A stretch of DNA of 32,937 nucleotides, from positions 1-32,937 of the forward strand of contig NZ_BMIR01000012.1 of the NCBI RefSeq assembly GCF_014642655.1, given 5' to 3'. The notes beneath the pieces were generated by a model, which saw nothing but the letters and a program-made list of their open reading frames with translations, had not been told where the DNA came from and ran no database searches. Shown here one piece after another: positions 18,524-26,697 of this stretch (position 1 is the first letter of the stretch; every line of letters begins with the position of its first letter). The translations under genes and the position numbers were made by a program. Source of the DNA: Pullulanibacillus camelliae (lineage in GTDB: Bacteria; Bacillota; Bacilli; Bacillales; Sporolactobacillaceae).

Positions 18524-18957
18524 AGGAGGCTGGAACAAAAAAAGTCATATGAATGCCGAACGACAAGGCTTTAAAAGTAGACAAAACTAGGGGCAACGGA
18601 AAAATGTGTGTAGTGTCACTTTATAGCCCCCGTTTTAAACTGTCTTATTTTCTAAGAAAAAACAGGTAAAGCAGGCCCGGTCCTTGTCCTGGCATAGAGC
18701 ATCAGCAGATATGGAAGAGGCTTCATGGCAAGATCAAATGGACGGGGGCACAAGGCGTGAGGGATTCGGAACACTCTAAAATCGTGTGTTCCCGAATCGC
18801 CGCTGACTCATAATGCGATACTAGAGTCCTGTGGGAAGTGGGAGATCGGTAAGACCCCGCAGCGCGCAGCTCAAGGAGGCTTACCACGCTCCCATGGAAA
18901 GCGAGCGCTCTGGAGCGGAAACGTGCACTGGCTTCATGACTAGAAATTTTATCCCCT
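18524..18957 (+). repeat. intergenic repeat, copy B (most complete)
   Basis: This fills the 18.4-19.0 kb gap, where no gene is visible. It opens with GGAGGCTGGAACAAAA, has a stem GATTCGGAACAC/GTGTTCCCGAATC (about 18763-18798), and then the core GTCCTGTGGGAAGTGGGAG ... AAGACCCCGCAGCGCG ... GGAGGCTTACC ... CCATGGAAAGCGAGCG ... CTGGAGCGGAAACGTGCAC. The core ends are partly complementary (CCTGTGGGA against TCCCATGG), giving a folded, RNA-like design. Such 'GACTCC-CGGGAA...GAGCGGAAA' repeats occur in many Bacillaceae genomes; I know of no assigned function. Confidence 0.75.
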
Positions 18958-18965
18958 CTGATCTT

Positions 18966-19007
18966 TTAAAAAAAGCGATCCACAAAGTCGTCACTTTGAA
19001 AACCGCT
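18966..19007 (-). terminator. intrinsic terminator of the M42 peptidase gene
   Basis: On the minus strand an outer AGCG/CGCT stem and an inner CAAAGT/ACTTTG stem, separated by a small internal loop, are followed by TTTTTTTAAAAG. It begins 13 bases after the stop codon. Confidence 0.75.
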
Positions 19008-19019
19008 CTTTACATGCTC

Positions 19020-20078
19020 TTATAATGTAACCACCAGTGGAGATTGTAGATAGTAATAAATCAAGTCTCCTGTATGGCGCAATGAATCAACATGTGTTCT
19101 TTCGAAAGCATGCGATGCATCAATGCCCGGACCAATCAAACCGTGAACAATATCATAGCCAGCGCGAATGGCTGCCGATGCATCCGATCCATAATAAGGA
19201 TAGATATCAATCTTATAGCCAATATCATGAGCTTTCGCCAGCTCTACAAGATGCTTTCTTAAACCATAGTGATAAGGGCCACTGGAATCCTTAGCACAGA
19301 TTGATACAGTGTACTCATCGGTTGCCTGTCCATCACCGATCGCTCCCATATCCACAGCCAGATATTCAACTGTTTCCTCAGAAATATTGGAATTGCCTCC
19401 AAACCCGATTTCTTCATTATTTGAAATCAAAAAATGGGTTGTGTATGGCAAGGATATAGCATTTTCTTTTAGTATACTTGCGACATGAAGCAATAACGCC
19501 ACGCTAGCTTTGTCGTCAAGATGTCTTGATTTAATAAAGCCACTCTCTGTGACCTGAACACGGGGGTCAAAAGAAACAAAATCACCAACTTGAATGCCGA
19601 GAGCTTCTGTTTCCTCACGTGATGTCGTTTTTTCATCAATACGCACTTCCATGTTATCATCAGAACGCTCCGCCTTCCCAGCATCCTTGTACACATGGGT
19701 GGATGTTTGATGAATAAGAACTGTACCAGTCACGCGTTTCCCCTCAGCCGTTTCGATCTCACAATATTCCCCTTCGGCCATGTTCCAAGGAAAGCCACCA
19801 ATTTTCGTTAGTTTCACACGACCATCAGCTTTAATTTCCTTAACCATAGCCCCTAGTGTATCGACATGAGCCGTTAGAAAACGATGTTTTGAATGATCCT
19901 TTCCTTCAATAGTCGCCAGTAGACCACCCTTGTTTGTCTTCATGGTTTTGATGCCTAAATTCTGAAAGTACTGTTCTGTAAAATCAATCGCTTGAGCCGC
20001 ATTCCCAGATGGACTAGGAATGGAAACAAGCTGTGTAATGAGTTCAACGACCTTTTTTTCATCTACAATAGAACGCAT
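19020..20078 (-). CDS. M42 family metallopeptidase (glutamyl/deblocking aminopeptidase type)
   Basis: A 352-residue zinc- or cobalt-dependent aminopeptidase of the M42 (TET) family, cytoplasmic and usually dodecameric. The expected metal ligands and catalytic acids are visible: His and Asp in RFLTAHVDTLGA, Asp in RHLDDKASVALLL, Glu-Glu in LISNNEEIGFGGN, Asp in LAVDMGAIGDG and the C-terminal His in GIDASHAFERTH. Length is typical. ATG 20078 has AGGAGG upstream. It stands between ricA and cotE, where B. subtilis has no such gene, and has its own terminator, so it is an independent unit. Confidence 0.92.
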   Translation of the reverse strand: MRSIVDEKKVVELITQLVSIPSPSGNAAQAIDFTEQYFQNLGIKTMKTNKGGLLATIEGKDHSKHRFLTAHVDTLGAMVKEIKADGRVKLTKIGGFPWNMAEGEYCEIETAEGKRVTGTVLIHQTSTHVYKDAGKAERSDDNMEVRIDEKTTSREETEALGIQVGDFVSFDPRVQVTESGFIKSRHLDDKASVALLLHVASILKENAISLPYTTHFLISNNEEIGFGGNSNISEETVEYLAVDMGAIGDGQATDEYTVSICAKDSSGPYHYGLRKHLVELAKAHDIGYKIDIYPYYGSDASAAIRAGYDIVHGLIGPGIDASHAFERTHVDSLRHTGDLIYYYLQSPLVVTL

Positions 20079-20346
20079 CTGTCATCCTCCTGTCATTTTT
20101 AAAATTTCAACCTACAACAATGCGCTTAAATGGTTGTCCGAAAGCCATGTTCACTGACAACCTAAAACGATCATTCTCCACTAAACGGCAATAGAGATAT
20201 GTACATGTCCATTTCTATGCTATAGAAAAGTGCGAAGAGATTCAATAGATATATTTCGGATATTGAAGGAATTTGCAATAGAGAAAAGTTGATAATCATA
20301 TAAGTTTACATAATATTTTTATGGTTATTAAATTCCTAAACAAAAA

Positions 20347-20372
20347 ACTGTTGATGGATATCCATCAACAGT
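20347..20372 (-). terminator. terminator of miaB-ricA, a perfect 26-bp palindrome
   Basis: Two arms, ACTGTTGATGGAT and its exact complement, form an uninterrupted palindrome; on the minus strand it is followed by TTTTTTG. The ricA TGA stop lies inside the first arm, so translation to the end of ricA would interfere with folding. Confidence 0.85.
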
Positions 20373-20793
20373 TTTGTTTAGCGTTGGCTTCTAGAGCAGA
20401 ACCCGTTTCACCTTTTAAAAGATCTCCACCCGTGGACGTAATAATTTCATCGGTCACGCGATTAGAAATCGTAATTGAAATGTATTGCAGAAGATCGTTA
20501 ACATCCACCTGCGACTGTTTGAATTCTTGAACAATCGGAATCTCATCCAATTGTTTCATTAATTCATCGATCTTTCTCTCGTTTTCTTGATAGGCTTCAT
20601 GTTTCTGATAATGCTGAAGATTAACCGATTCTTTTTGCAAAAGCTTGATTTGCTTAATCAGTTGTTGCACTTTTTCGTTCTGATTAATCGAAGCCTCTGC
20701 TCTTTTAAAAAAATCCACTTCGTCTGTCTCAGCTAACATCTTGGCTAATTCATTGGTTTTTTCCATGATTTGTTCCTTGGTATATTTACTCAT
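20365..20793 (-). CDS. ricA: RicA (YmcA), RNase Y-associated regulator
   Basis: RicA forms the Y complex with RicF (YlbF) and RicT (YaaT), which guides RNase Y cleavage of operon mRNAs and affects Spo0A phosphorylation, competence and biofilm formation. The 142-residue helical protein aligns with B. subtilis YmcA (143 aa): [75 protein letters not shown]. It ends in Cys, in line with the C-terminal Cys of YmcA involved in iron-sulfur cluster binding. Start ATG 20793 overlaps the miaB stop (ATGA). RNase Y itself is encoded at 30.8-32.4 kb. Confidence 0.95.
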   Translation of the reverse strand: MSKYTKEQIMEKTNELAKMLAETDEVDFFKRAEASINQNEKVQQLIKQIKLLQKESVNLQHYQKHEAYQENERKIDELMKQLDEIPIVQEFKQSQVDVNDLLQYISITISNRVTDEIITSTGGDLLKGETGSALEANAKQNC

Positions 20794-22358
20794 TGAACAG
20801 CCGCCTCCACTTCTTGAATCCACTCACCATTTAATGACCAGGTTTTGGCATCAGTGATCTTTACTTCAACAAGCTCTCCAATCAATGATTTTGGACCTTC
20901 AAAATTGACAACTTTGTTTGTCCTTGTGTGTCCAGATAGAATGTCGCCATTTTTCTTACTCACGCCCTCGACGAGTACCTCAACCGTCTCCCCAAGAAGC
21001 TTCTGATTGCTTGCCGCCATATGCTTATTAACAATGGCATTTAAGCGCTGCAAGCGTTCCTTTTTAACTTCCATTGTTACATTATCTTCCATGCGGGCAG
21101 CCGGAGTGCCAGGACGTGGTGAATAAATAAAGGTATATGCCCCATCAAATTGACATTCTTCTACTAGAGAAAGAGTTTCTTGGAATTGTTCTTCGGTTTC
21201 ATTCGGGTAGCCAACAATAATATCCGTTGTAAATGAAGCATGTGGTATCGCTTTTTTAAGCTTATAAAATAATTCGAGATAGGATTCTCTCGTATAATTT
21301 CTTCCCATGATTTTAAGGATGGCATTGTTCCCTGATTGGACAGGCAAATGAATATGCTCTACTAAATTGCCGCCCTTAGCAAGCACCTCAATTAAATCAT
21401 CCGTAAAATCCCAGGGATGACTTGTCGTAAAGCGAACGCGTGGAATGTTAATTTTGCGGATCTCATCCATCAAATGGCTTAAACGATACGCGTTATCTTT
21501 AAGATCTTTTCCGTAAGCATTGACATTCTGACCTAGTAAAGTAATCTCTTTATAGCCCTTTCTTGCCAAATCACGTACTTCATGAATCACTTCCATTGGC
21601 TGACGGCTGCGTTCTTTCCCACGTGTATAAGGAACGATACAATAGGTGCAAAATTTGTCACAGCCATACATGATATTCACCCATGCACGAATGTTGCCTT
21701 TTCTAGCCTTAGGAAGATTTTCAATAACGTCGCCTTCCTTGGACCAAACTTCCATGACCATTTCTTTGCTGAACATCGCTTCTTTGAGCAACTGTGGCAA
21801 CCGATGGATATTATGGGTACCAAAAATAAGATCAACATGCTGATGCTTTTGTAGAATGCGATTAACAACCGCTTCTTCTTGTGCCATACAGCCACACACA
21901 CCGATGATCAGATCTGGTTTTTCTTGTTTTAAAGGCTTTAGGTGGCCGATTTCGCCAAATACCTTATTTTCTGCATTCTCACGAATTGCACAGGTGTTAA
22001 GAAGAATGACATCGGCATCAGCTTCTGTATCTGTCGCTTCATAACCAAGCTCTTCAAAAATACCTGCCATAACCTCAGTGTCATGTTCATTCATTTGACA
22101 CCCATACGTACGGATTAAAAATTTCCGTCCCTCTCCAATCGTCGCCATATCTTCTGGAATATCAAAATCGTTGACATAGTGCGTTGTATTTTTTCGACGT
22201 CTCCTTGCTTCCTTAAGATTAGGAGGCATATACGTCTGTTCGAAGTATTTGGCAAAGTCAGCAGAACTCTTCTTTTTAATACGCTCTAAATTTTCAGCGG
22301 ATTTTAAGTCCGTCGGCTCAACCGCCTGATTGTGTATTTGTCTATGTTTCTCGTCCAT
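20790..22358 (-). CDS. miaB: tRNA-2-methylthio-N6-dimethylallyladenosine synthase
   Basis: A radical-SAM methylthiotransferase that adds the 2-methylthio group to i6A37 of tRNA, after MiaA. The 522-residue protein has the N-terminal UPF0004 domain with cluster ligands [22 protein letters not shown] and [10 protein letters not shown]. The radical-SAM motif [16 protein letters not shown] and the [11 protein letters not shown] segment follow, with a C-terminal TRAM domain. The N-terminal extension of about 75 residues is typical of Bacillales MiaB. ATG 22358 is preceded by GGAAAGGAG. It is translationally coupled to ricA. Confidence 0.97.
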   Translation of the reverse strand: MDEKHRQIHNQAVEPTDLKSAENLERIKKKSSADFAKYFEQTYMPPNLKEARRRRKNTTHYVNDFDIPEDMATIGEGRKFLIRTYGCQMNEHDTEVMAGIFEELGYEATDTEADADVILLNTCAIRENAENKVFGEIGHLKPLKQEKPDLIIGVCGCMAQEEAVVNRILQKHQHVDLIFGTHNIHRLPQLLKEAMFSKEMVMEVWSKEGDVIENLPKARKGNIRAWVNIMYGCDKFCTYCIVPYTRGKERSRQPMEVIHEVRDLARKGYKEITLLGQNVNAYGKDLKDNAYRLSHLMDEIRKINIPRVRFTTSHPWDFTDDLIEVLAKGGNLVEHIHLPVQSGNNAILKIMGRNYTRESYLELFYKLKKAIPHASFTTDIIVGYPNETEEQFQETLSLVEECQFDGAYTFIYSPRPGTPAARMEDNVTMEVKKERLQRLNAIVNKHMAASNQKLLGETVEVLVEGVSKKNGDILSGHTRTNKVVNFEGPKSLIGELVEVKITDAKTWSLNGEWIQEVEAAVQ

Positions 22359-22474
22359 TCCTTCATACTCCTTTCCAGAAAGAAAGCCTACCTCGCAGGA
22401 TTTCTGACCCTATCACGATCAACTACTACTCTTAAAATAAATCGTTAGCTCAGTGCATAGTTATACATTATTAC

Positions 22475-22503
22475 AGTATAAAGCTTAGAAGCAAATTAAA
22501 CAA
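22475..22503 (-). promoter_or_regulatory. candidate sigma-A promoter of miaB-ricA
   Basis: Minus-strand TTGTTT (22498-22503) and TATACT (22475-22480) are 17 bases apart, about 120 bp before the miaB start. The -35 is imperfect. The rest of the 22373-22637 gap shows no gene. Confidence 0.4.
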
Positions 22504-22637
22504 CTCTTCCTCCTTTGTATTTCTAGAGGATAAGAGCCTTTACTTAACAAGCCTAGCAAGCAAAACCAACATAATGCAACAGAGCTCGCCAACCCACTGC
22601 TTTAAACCGCTCGAATCCCTGTAAAGAATGGCTCATG

Positions 22638-22663
22638 AAAAACGCCGACCTTTTGGGATCGAC
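22638..22663 (-). terminator. intrinsic terminator of speD
   Basis: On the minus strand GTCGATC pairs with GGTCGGC (including two G-U pairs) around CCAAAA, followed by GTTTTTC; it starts 13 bases after the speD stop codon. Confidence 0.65.
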
Positions 22664-22675
22664 ACCTGAATAGAA

Positions 22676-23491
22676 TTAGCCTTGATGCATGGCATGCCCA
22701 TAATAGATTTCATCCATCTCCATTTGAAGCTTCTGAGTGATTAATACCTGCTCATCCTCCGATAAGGTTTCCTTCTTATAGCCAAATAAGTAATTGTTGA
22801 GATCAAAATCCTTAAGCTTACATTTTGTATGAAAAATATTACTATGACTGACATTCACATCAAACATATCATACATGTCTTGGACATCTTCCGGAATAAA
22901 GTTTTGAATCGAGCTAATGTCATGATCTATAAACAACTTATTGCCCTGAACATCGCGCGTAAACCCACGAACCCGATAATCAATAGTCATAATATCTGTG
23001 TCAAAGGAATGAATCAAAAAGTTTAAGGCTTTAAGTGGTGAAATCTCACCACAGGTAGAAACATCGATATCTGCTCGAAACGTACTGATGCCTTCATGTG
23101 GGTGATACTCTGGATAAGTATGAACGGTAATGTGACTTTTATCGAGCTGAATGACAACTGAATCAGGCAATGGACCTGGAGTCTCATCAAAATGCTCTGC
23201 AGGAACTTCGACAACGGGGCCCTCCGAAATTAAATACGTCACACTGGCTCCCTGTGGAACATAATCTTGCTTGGCAACATTTAAAACATGCGCACCAATG
23301 ATATCTGACACTGTTTTTAAAATGGTTGCTAAACGATCCGCATTGTACTGTTCATCAATGTATTCTATATAAGCCTTGCGCTCCTCTTGCGTTTTCGTGT
23401 AACAAATATCATACATGTTGAAGCTCAAGGTTTTGGTAAGATTATTAAATTCATGAAGCTCAATCCGCTCATGAGGTGTTAGTCCCATCAT
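22676..23491 (-). CDS. speD: S-adenosylmethionine decarboxylase proenzyme, E. coli (long) type
   Basis: Decarboxylates SAM to give the aminopropyl donor for spermidine. The 271-residue sequence aligns end to end with E. coli SpeD (264 aa): [51 protein letters not shown] (self-cleavage before the Ser to create the pyruvoyl group), [20 protein letters not shown], and [12 protein letters not shown]. The short B. subtilis type has only about 126 residues. ATG-ATG start at 23491 follows GAGGGGGATA. No spermidine synthase gene is next to it; it forms a single-gene unit with its own terminator. Confidence 0.96.
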   Translation of the reverse strand: MMGLTPHERIELHEFNNLTKTLSFNMYDICYTKTQEERKAYIEYIDEQYNADRLATILKTVSDIIGAHVLNVAKQDYVPQGASVTYLISEGPVVEVPAEHFDETPGPLPDSVVIQLDKSHITVHTYPEYHPHEGISTFRADIDVSTCGEISPLKALNFLIHSFDTDIMTIDYRVRGFTRDVQGNKLFIDHDISSIQNFIPEDVQDMYDMFDVNVSHSNIFHTKCKLKDFDLNNYLFGYKKETLSEDEQVLITQKLQMEMDEIYYGHAMHQG

Positions 23492-23589
23492 TATCCCCCT
23501 CTGAATACTACTATTCTCTAGGATAAGCAGGTTTTCCTCTACCTATGCTATAAAAATGTATAGAAAAAAGAGGGTGAAACCAAACGAAA

Positions 23590-23995
23590 AGAATCCCCCC
23601 TCATACTGAACGATAAGTAACCAGGGAAACAGGAAGCGTAGTCAAAATATGGAGACTCCTACGGGGACAGTACGTGTCCGAAGAACCAGTTGGAAAAATA
23701 AATCGTCTATTTCCAAGTTCACTGAGGTCACTAAGGACGATCGGCTGAAACATCACATCCATGTGATAACACCGAAGCGAGCACATCACTACCACCCCAA
23801 AGAGTAAAAAGCACTTTTCGTGGACCCCGGTGGTGCGTTGAAACCCGAAGCTAGCTGCGCGCCTGAGGCGGTGCCTGTGGCAAGTGAAGTGTTGTGCCGG
23901 AGTGCTTCATGACTCATTCAAAATCCGAACGCATCCCTTCAAAGTTGTGAATGCGTTCGGATTCTCTATGAGCTGAAGCCTTCTGTCCCAGCCCC
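23590..23995 (-). repeat. intergenic repeat, copy C, with strong hairpin
   Basis: The 23.5-24.0 kb gap has no gene. Read on the minus strand it starts with GGCTGGGACAGAAG (23980-23993), followed by a 12-bp perfect stem ATCCGAACGCAT/ATGCGTTCGGAT (arms 23951-23962 and 23923-23934), then a diverged core including GACTCCTACGGGGACAG near 23654 on the plus strand. Part of the middle resembles copy A. The hairpin lies 40 bp after the flavin reductase stop and could end its transcript, though the T-run is short. Orientation is opposite to copy B. Confidence 0.65.
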
Positions 23996-24004
23996 AACAT
24001 CACC

Positions 24005-24625
24005 CTAACGTTTATCTGCATTAAATATTGGACGAGGTATCGAAAACGTCTCACCCAGCTTCGTATAACTTGTACCGGCTAAACGGCCAATAGGCTGCAG
24101 GACCTGCTCCGGAATTTTGCCATGATCATAAAGTGCATCATCGATATCAATCCCTATAACCTCACCGATAAAAAGTTCATTCGTAGGTCCCTTTCCTAAA
24201 GGAATGAGCTGATGAAGCGTGCATTCTAAGCGAATCTTAGCTTCTTTCACCCCTGGGACGGCGATAGTGTGACTTTCTTTTAAAGTCAACCCAAATTCCT
24301 TTACTTCACTATAGTCTTTTGGAAAATCGATGGCTGTTTGATTGACTAATTGTATATTCGTCTCATCAACAATATGGACAACAAAAGCTTTGCTCGTCAC
24401 AATATTGGCAGCAGTATCTTTTCTGTCACCATTATCCTTTCGAGCGATAGAAACACCGATTAATGCTGGATCACTACACAAGACGTTAAAAAAGCTAAAA
24501 GGTGCCGCATTGACGAGCCCACTTTCATTTTGTGTGGTAATAAAAGCGATCGGTCTGGGCACAACGGCGCCAATTAATAATTTATAAGTATCCTGGATAG
24601 ACTGCTGCTTAGGTTCAATAAACAT
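24005..24625 (-). CDS. flavin reductase-like FMN-binding split-barrel protein
   Basis: A 206-residue protein of the flavin reductase-like family: LIGAVVPRPIAFITTQNESG, NAAPFSFFNVLCSDPALIGV, KDTAANIVTSKAFVVHIV, and EAKIRLECTLHQLIPLG, which build the FMN-binding split barrel. Relatives reduce flavins or act as partners of monooxygenases; no substrate can be assigned. Start ATG 24625 follows GAGGTGATC. It lies 59 bp after the DinB-fold gene on the same strand, so the two may be co-transcribed from the promoter at 25250. Confidence 0.88.
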   Translation of the reverse strand: MFIEPKQQSIQDTYKLLIGAVVPRPIAFITTQNESGLVNAAPFSFFNVLCSDPALIGVSIARKDNGDRKDTAANIVTSKAFVVHIVDETNIQLVNQTAIDFPKDYSEVKEFGLTLKESHTIAVPGVKEAKIRLECTLHQLIPLGKGPTNELFIGEVIGIDIDDALYDHGKIPEQVLQPIGRLAGTSYTKLGETFSIPRPIFNADKR

Positions 24626-24684
24626 AATATGATCACCTCATGAACACTATAGCAAAGCCTTACACAAGAAAAAAGAAAAATGGG

Positions 24685-25209
24685 CTAACGGAGACCATAG
24701 CGCTCCTGTAAAAGTTGCTGGTGATGGCGTTCATGCCCTGCTATAATATAAGCAATCGCGCACACGGTTAACGGAGAGCCATTGGCAGTCCCCGTACGCA
24801 ACCAGACATCAGGAGCATTATCAATCCCTTTAATAAGTCGCAATGTTGACGCTCTGACCACTTTCAAATCATCTAATAGCTCTGAGAGCGCTCGCTCATT
24901 AAAGTCAGCCTTTTTGACATAATCATCTTGATCAAAACCTGGCAATTCCACTTTTTCCCCTCTAGCAACACTAAGCAGTCGATAAGCCATAATGCGTTCC
25001 GTGTCGGTCATATGTCCAATCACTTCTTTAATTGTCCATTTTTCTGGTTCATAGCGAAACAAAGCTTGCTCTTCGGTAAGCTCCTTGACCAAAGCAATCG
25101 TTGTATTCACCTGTTCTTCTAAAATGGTATTATTGAAATCATCAGGCACCAAGTCTATGTATCGCCTGTAAAAACTATTGTATTCATCTTCTCTCGGTCG
25201 TTCCAACAT
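24685..25209 (-). CDS. DinB/YfiT-fold putative metal-dependent protein
   Basis: A 174-residue four-helix-bundle protein of the DinB superfamily. The three usual metal-binding His positions can be placed in EVIGHMTDTERIMAYR and in the C-terminal GHERHHQQLLQERYG. Members include bacillithiol transferases and many proteins without known activity. WTIKEVIGHM and GHERHH are typical of the DUF664/DinB_2 branch. Start ATG 25209 follows a GAGGGCAGG site. Divergent from the rap-phr cassette. Confidence 0.85.
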   Translation of the reverse strand: MLERPREDEYNSFYRRYIDLVPDDFNNTILEEQVNTTIALVKELTEEQALFRYEPEKWTIKEVIGHMTDTERIMAYRLLSVARGEKVELPGFDQDDYVKKADFNERALSELLDDLKVVRASTLRLIKGIDNAPDVWLRTGTANGSPLTVCAIAYIIAGHERHHQQLLQERYGLR

Positions 25210-25249
25210 CCTGCCCTCACCCTTTCAATTATTGAATATTCTAAATGAA

Positions 25250-25258
25250 ATTATATCA
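25250..25258 (-). promoter_or_regulatory. extended -10 promoter of the DinB-flavin reductase pair
   Basis: Minus-strand TGATATAAT is an exact extended -10 (TGnTATAAT), about 40 bp before the DinB-fold start. It is about 80 bp from and divergent to the rap promoter, so one regulator could act on both. Confidence 0.5.
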
Positions 25259-25336
25259 TAGGAAAAAAAATAAAATACCCCTAAAAAAATAGAGGGATAA
25301 AACACTAATTTTCCCAATAATACGATGAGTGAAGTA

Positions 25337-25345
25337 TGCTATAAT
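25337..25345 (+). promoter_or_regulatory. extended -10 promoter of rap-phr
   Basis: TGCTATAAT is an exact extended -10 element, 40 bp before the rap start. No good -35 is visible, as often with extended -10 promoters. An ACCCCT...AGAGGG imperfect dyad lies about 45 bp upstream. Confidence 0.55.
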
Positions 25346-25384
25346 GCTGCTAAAGGTACTTTTTGGTATTTACGGGAGGTCAAT

Positions 25385-26492
25385 ATGGGGATTAACGGTG
25401 TTTTTCAAACAAACAGCATCCAAGAAAGACTCAACTCCTGGCAACGTGCCATCATCAAAAGAGATACAGCTCAAGCAAAGCAAATGCTGGTGGAGCTCGA
25501 AAATCAAAGCATACATAGCATGCCAACGTGTCAAATGCGTGGTTACTATCACCTATTAAGATATGGTCACTATGTCTTTATACGTGAATTTGATGAAGCC
25601 AAGCTATGCTTTAATGAGCTGGAAGAGTATCTCTCTTCTTTCAATACAGAGGAAATGTTTCTCTTTTATCTCTTTCGAGGCATGGATTATAGAATAAACA
25701 GCGAACGCAATCAGGAAGCCTTAGCACTTTATCAAAAGGCCGAGAAGCTCATTCCTTCAATTGATCAAGATGCGCTGACCGCCGAACTGTATTATCAGAC
25801 GGCAGCGGTGCTATTCGAACTAATCAAAAGCTTCGATTCCTTCATGTATTTGCAGAAGGCGTATACCCTATTTGAGAATATGGAGGATTATGCGCGCTTA
25901 TCTGGATGTGAAATGCTCATCGGTTTGAATTGCATTGATATGCATCAATATGAAGAAGCGGAGAGGCGATTTCATTTAGCCTTAAAGCAGGCCAATAAAA
26001 CAAACGATATCTCTTTAAAAAACTTAGCCTACCATGATCTTAGCCTACCATGATCTTGGGCTACTCTATAGCAAGCAAAATCTTCCAAAGGCAGCGATTC
26101 ACTGGTTATTAGAATCTTATAAGACCGGAGAACAGTTTTATAAAACCCCCATTCTCCTTTGCCAAGAATACTGTAAACTCAATGAGCTTGATAAGGCTAG
26201 AGAATGGTACAATAAAGCAATGGTCTTATGTGAAGAAGTGAATGATACCTTGCATATTGCACTCTTAAAAGTTTTATATGGTATATATATAGATAGGGGA
26301 AATATTGAAAATACCTTACAAGAGGGCATTCAATTTTTCATAGAGAATAAATCATGGGAATATACACAAGACTTTGCATTATTACTAGCAAATTATTATA
26401 AGGATCGTTCTCGTTATCAAGAAGCAATGATATACTTTGAGAAGGTATTTGATGCTCAAAGAAAAATATTTGAACTGGAGGCTTTAAAATGA
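25385..26492 (+). pseudogene. rap: Rap-family TPR response-regulator phosphatase/regulator, frameshifted by a 16-bp tandem duplication
   Basis: Rap proteins are cytoplasmic TPR receptors that dephosphorylate Spo0F or block response regulators until a Phr peptide binds. The start is ATG 25385 with GGGAGGTCA upstream. The first frame runs to a TGA at 26051-26053 and the second continues from 26034 to TGA 26490-26492. Between them CTTAGCCTACCATGAT occurs twice in tandem (26023-26038, 26039-26054). With one copy removed, the frame is continuous for 363 residues, with the usual N-terminal helical bundle and TPR units such as LAYHDLGLLYSKQNLPKAAI. As sequenced, the protein is cut after about 222 residues. 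The ATG at 26034 lies 17 bases before the stop, so the C-terminal half might be made by reinitiation. The Rap family call is by architecture and linked phr; its target is unknown. Confidence 0.85.
26023..26054 (+). repeat. perfect 16-bp tandem duplication causing the rap frameshift
   Basis: Two identical 16-base units abut, and the following CTT extends the identity to 19 bases. Sixteen is not a multiple of three, so gain or loss of one unit toggles the reading frame. The single-copy reading KNLAYHDLGLLYSK is a standard TPR helix, which shows that the one-unit form is ancestral. Confidence 0.95.
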
Positions 26493-26638
26493 AAGCTCTA
26501 AAATTTTCTCTTTTAACACTTGCTTTAACGGCAACAGTTGCAATGTCGGCATTTTTTTACCATGAGGGTTCTTCTAAACAAGCATCCCGACTAGGCGGTT
26601 ATCCTTCCGCAGGATTTATCTATTTTAATAATCTTTAA
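26489..26638 (+). CDS. phr: Phr-like exported signalling peptide precursor
   Basis: A 49-codon gene begins at an ATG overlapping the rap stop codon (ATGA) and ends at TAA 26636-26638. The product has a Lys-containing N-terminus, a hydrophobic export segment (LKFSLLTLALTATVAMSAFF) and a polar C-terminal part ending SAGFIYFNNL. This is the layout of Phr precursors: Sec export, trimming to a 5-6 residue peptide, re-import by Opp, and binding to the cognate Rap. The mature peptide cannot be fixed from sequence; it should lie in the last 25 residues. The Shine-Dalgarno GGAGG stands nine bases upstream. A terminator follows at once, so the cassette is a closed unit. Confidence 0.8.
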   Translation: MKALKFSLLTLALTATVAMSAFFYHEGSSKQASRLGGYPSAGFIYFNNL

Positions 26639-26648
26639 GCCTTAGCCT

Positions 26649-26689
26649 AATTAAAAACCCGACGCCAAATGGTTGCCGGGTTTTTAATT
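26649..26689. terminator. bidirectional terminator between phr and kbl
   Basis: AATTAAAAACCCG and CGGGTTTTTAATT are exact complements around a 15-base loop; both strands end in a T-run, so it serves phr (plus) and kbl (minus) as convergent genes. Confidence 0.9.
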
Positions 26690-26697
26690 GCTTTATT

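Noticed and set aside
20241-20267. TTCAATA/TATTGAA dyad between ricA and the M42 gene
   Set aside because: Only seven AT-rich base pairs and no promoter alignment; chance is likely in such AT-rich DNA.
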